In this document: in pieces, positions 5,788-7,418 of the stretch
Position numbering within the stretch: the first letter of the stretch is position 1
Layout: the number at the start of each line of letters is the position of its first letter
From: DATNBT01 sp964579765
Lineage (GTDB): Bacteria; Acidobacteriota; Vicinamibacteria; Vicinamibacterales; CAVVIG01
Reading direction: 5' to 3'
Assembly: GCA_964579765.1 (NCBI GenBank)
Contig: CAZOIK010000226.1
Span: 1-7,418 of the forward strand
DNA: 7,418 nucleotides
The notes under the pieces: generated by a model
What the model was told of the DNA's origin: nothing
The model's input: the letters and a program-made list of their open reading frames with translations, nothing else
Databases searched by the model: none
Program-made: the position numbers and the translations under genes

Positions 5788-5865
5788 CCGTAGCCCTCGC
5801 AAGCGACTTGCCCGTCAGAGACGGCTGACGATCGTTCGTGTAGCATTCGAGCTGCGAGGTGCGCC

Positions 5866-6278
5866 GTGGGCCGAATGTCGAGCGCCAGTCTCCTGGTCGC
5901 CACGTTCCTTGCCGGAACCACGTTATCTACGATGGCTCGCCCGGCGCAGTCATCACAACCGGCAGGTCGGTCGTTCGATGCCGCTGCAATCAAGGCCAAC
6001 ACGTCGGGGGAGGTGGGTTGGAGAGTCGTCCCTCAACCCGGTGGCCGATTTACAGGAGTGAACGTCTCGGTTGCCGGCCTTGTCCGCTGGGCGTACGAAT
6101 TGCCGGACTTTCAAGTGGCGGGCGGACCCAAGTGGATCACATCCGACCGCTTCGACGTGACGGCCACATCCGAAACCATGCATCCGTCGCGCAAGAGCGA
6201 TTGATGGTGCGCACACTTCTGGCACAGCGGTTCGCTGTCCTCGTCATCGATCATGTCGAACATCCCACACCGGACTGA
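5866..6278 (+). pseudogene. TIGR03435/DUF3738 family gene, collapsed copy 1
   Basis: GTG at 5866, with GAGGT 5 nt upstream, opens an export-type N-terminus and then FDAAAIKANTSGE (37-49), the counterpart of FEVASVKPNTSGD in copy 3. PGGRF and GGPKWITSDRFDVTA (86-100) follow. This frame stops at 6204. The family sequence resumes in another frame from about 6177 (ASVAQERLMVRTLLAQRF), so one base has been lost or two gained near 6174-6177. LLAQRF then runs straight into VLVIDHVEHPTPD and TGA 6276-6278. In copy 2 the equivalent points (RF 120-121 and VLVIDHVE 254-261) are about 132 codons apart, so the middle of the gene has been deleted. It is not expected to give a working product. Confidence 0.8.
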
Positions 6279-6291
6279 GAAGACCAGCATC

Positions 6292-7092
6292 ATGAGCATG
6301 AGTCGAGCAGTCCTGATCCTTACTGTCGCGCTGATAGCAGTGCCATTGGGCTCGATGCACGGTCAGGCACAGTCGGACCAGAAGCCACTCGCCTTCGAGG
6401 TTGCCTCGGTCAAGCCGAACATGTCTGGCGAGCAGCCGGCCAACAATTGGACGCTTGCCCCCGGGCGGACCGACTTTCACAACTCGCAGGTGATGCAGTT
6501 GATCAAGCGGGCATGGGGCGACTTTTCCCTCACCACCGAGGGCGGTCCTGGCTGGCTCTCCAGCGATCGATTTGACGTCGTGGCGCAGTATCCGGCCGAC
6601 ACACCTCCGGCCGCTCGCGATCTCATGCTCCGCGCGTTGCTCGTCGAGCGCTTCAAGCTGTCTGCGCACATCGTCTCCAGGGAAACGCCGATCTACGCGC
6701 TCGTGTTGGCGCGCAAGGACTCGACGCTCGGGCCACAGCTTCAGCCTGCCTTGGCCGACTGCGCACCCACCGGCCGATCGAACCCTCCGCCTTCCTGCTC
6801 GAACAGCGTCAGCCCGGGACGCGGAATGATCAATGCGAATTACTTCGACATGGCAACGCTGACGCGAGCTCTATCGTCATTACCAGCGGTGGGCCGGCGT
6901 GTCGTGGATCGGACAGGCTTACTTGGCGGTTACAAGATGGCCTTGACGTTCGCGCCGTCACCCGGTCAGCCGTCCGATGCGCCGTCCATCTTCACCGCAC
7001 TGCAAGAACAGCTCGGCCTGAGGCTGGAATCTACCAAGGGGCCTGTTGATGTCCTCGTGATCGATCACGTCGAGCGGCCCACACCGGATTAG
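6292..7092 (+). CDS. TIGR03435/DUF3738 family secreted protein, intact copy 2
   Basis: A 266-residue exported protein of a family known as a large paralogous group in acidobacteria; its molecular function is unknown. A signal peptide occupies about 1-26 (MSMSRAV, hydrophobic core, HGQAQ). Family landmarks in order are FEVASVKPN (35-43), GGPGWLSSDRFDVVAQ (84-99), LRALLVERFKL (113-123), the VSRETPIYALVLARK region (128-142), RRVVDRTGLLGGYKMALTF (202-220), PSIFTALQEQLGL (231-243) and KGPVDVLVIDHVERPTPD (249-266). The frame opens at ATG 6253, but ATG 6292 is preferred because GAGAAGA lies 8 nt upstream and the signal peptide begins there. ATG 6298 is also possible. It follows copy 1 by 13 nt and precedes copy 3 by 8 nt, so the three are probably one transcript. 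No enzymatic motif is visible. Confidence 0.92.
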   Translation: MSMSRAVLILTVALIAVPLGSMHGQAQSDQKPLAFEVASVKPNMSGEQPANNWTLAPGRTDFHNSQVMQLIKRAWGDFSLTTEGGPGWLSSDRFDVVAQYPADTPPAARDLMLRALLVERFKLSAHIVSRETPIYALVLARKDSTLGPQLQPALADCAPTGRSNPPPSCSNSVSPGRGMINANYFDMATLTRALSSLPAVGRRVVDRTGLLGGYKMALTFAPSPGQPSDAPSIFTALQEQLGLRLESTKGPVDVLVIDHVERPTPD

Positions 7093-7100
7093 GCAACACC

Positions 7101-7418
7101 ATGAAACGAAGGCCTGTGCTCCTGGTCGCGTTCGTCCTCGGCATGTCAGTCGTGCTGCTCGGTCAAGTTCAGTCGGACCAGAAGGCTCCGGCGTTCGAGG
7201 TTGCCTCCGTGAAGCCGAACACGTCTGGCGATTTCCGACGACAGATGGGGCCTGCGCCCGGTGGACGCTTCACGGCCACGAACGTTCCGTTGCGAGACTT
7301 GGCGGCCTATGCCTTCGGCGTGTCGCAGGACGAGGTGAGCTTTCGCATCATTGGCGGCCCAGGCTGGATGAGCACCGACCGCTTCGACGTGGTGGCGAGC
7401 GTCAGCGGCACATGGACG
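7101..7418 (+). CDS. TIGR03435/DUF3738 family secreted protein, copy 3 (partial, runs off the window)
   Basis: An open frame of 106 codons starts at ATG 7101 with no stop before the window ends. MKRRPVLLVAFVLGMSVVLL is a clear signal-peptide start. FEVASVKPNTSGD (32-44), PGGRFTATN (53-61) and GGPGWMSTDRFDVVAS (85-100) match copy 2 in the same order. The start lies 8 nt after the copy 2 stop, and the AGG overlapping that TAG stop may act as a weak ribosome binding site, suggesting translational linkage. From 7170 the DNA resembles copy 2 from 6370, with 54 of 63 bases identical by hand count, starting with 15 identical bases. The remaining roughly 160 residues lie outside. Confidence 0.9.
   Translation, partial: MKRRPVLLVAFVLGMSVVLLGQVQSDQKAPAFEVASVKPNTSGDFRRQMGPAPGGRFTATNVPLRDLAAYAFGVSQDEVSFRIIGGPGWMSTDRFDVVASVSGTWT

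Noticed and set aside
5836..5860. Possible third GTGTAGC hairpin repeat upstream of DUF3738 copy 1
   Set aside because: The GTGTAGC head is present, but the following bases form only a 3-bp stem and lack the TTCA loop.

Overview
The window looks like a chromosomal segment of an acidobacterium (Acidobacteriota, possibly the Vicinamibacteria lineage). The grounds are the high GC, three tandem members of the TIGR03435/DUF3738 secreted family (best known as a large paralogous family in Solibacter and relatives), and an ssrA tag ending in LALAA. The lineage is inferred from gene content only.

Layout. (1) 1-77: a short intergenic end with a GTAG-headed hairpin repeat. (2) 78-4230, minus strand: a compact three-gene unit transcribed leftwards from a TATAAT-type promoter near 4257. 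It runs from a small GAF-domain protein, to a periplasmic Slt70-type lytic transglycosylase with a GTG start overlapping the upstream stop by 4 nt, to a PLP-dependent kynurenine/methionine-type aminotransferase 14 nt further on. (3) 4231-4384: a divergent control region. (4) 4385-4737, plus strand: a complete one-piece tmRNA (ssrA) with encoded tag ADTQLALAA. (5) 4738-5152: a long hairpin, then a decayed tyrosine-recombinase (integrase) C-terminus on the minus strand, ending 66 bp from the tmRNA CCA end. (6) 5153-5787: a small zinc-ribbon orphan gene and a broken fragment of a second small protein family. (7) 5866-7418, plus strand: a tandem array of three DUF3738 genes. The first has collapsed by frameshift plus a large internal deletion, the second is intact, and the third runs off the window.

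Reading. The left half is ordinary dense core chromosome (cell-wall turnover, amino-acid metabolism, ribosome rescue). The right half, beginning exactly at the 3' end of ssrA, has the look of an old integrated element or a hotspot of insertion and decay: integrase remnant, orphan gene, broken genes and a recent lineage-specific tandem expansion. Two further points stand out. One is a pair of short repeats sharing a GTGTAGCG head and TTCA loop but with different, self-complementary stems, one of which lies inside the signal-peptide coding region of the transglycosylase. The other is a nested palindrome between the divergent promoters. I found no CRISPR array, rRNA, tRNA or intact mobile element.
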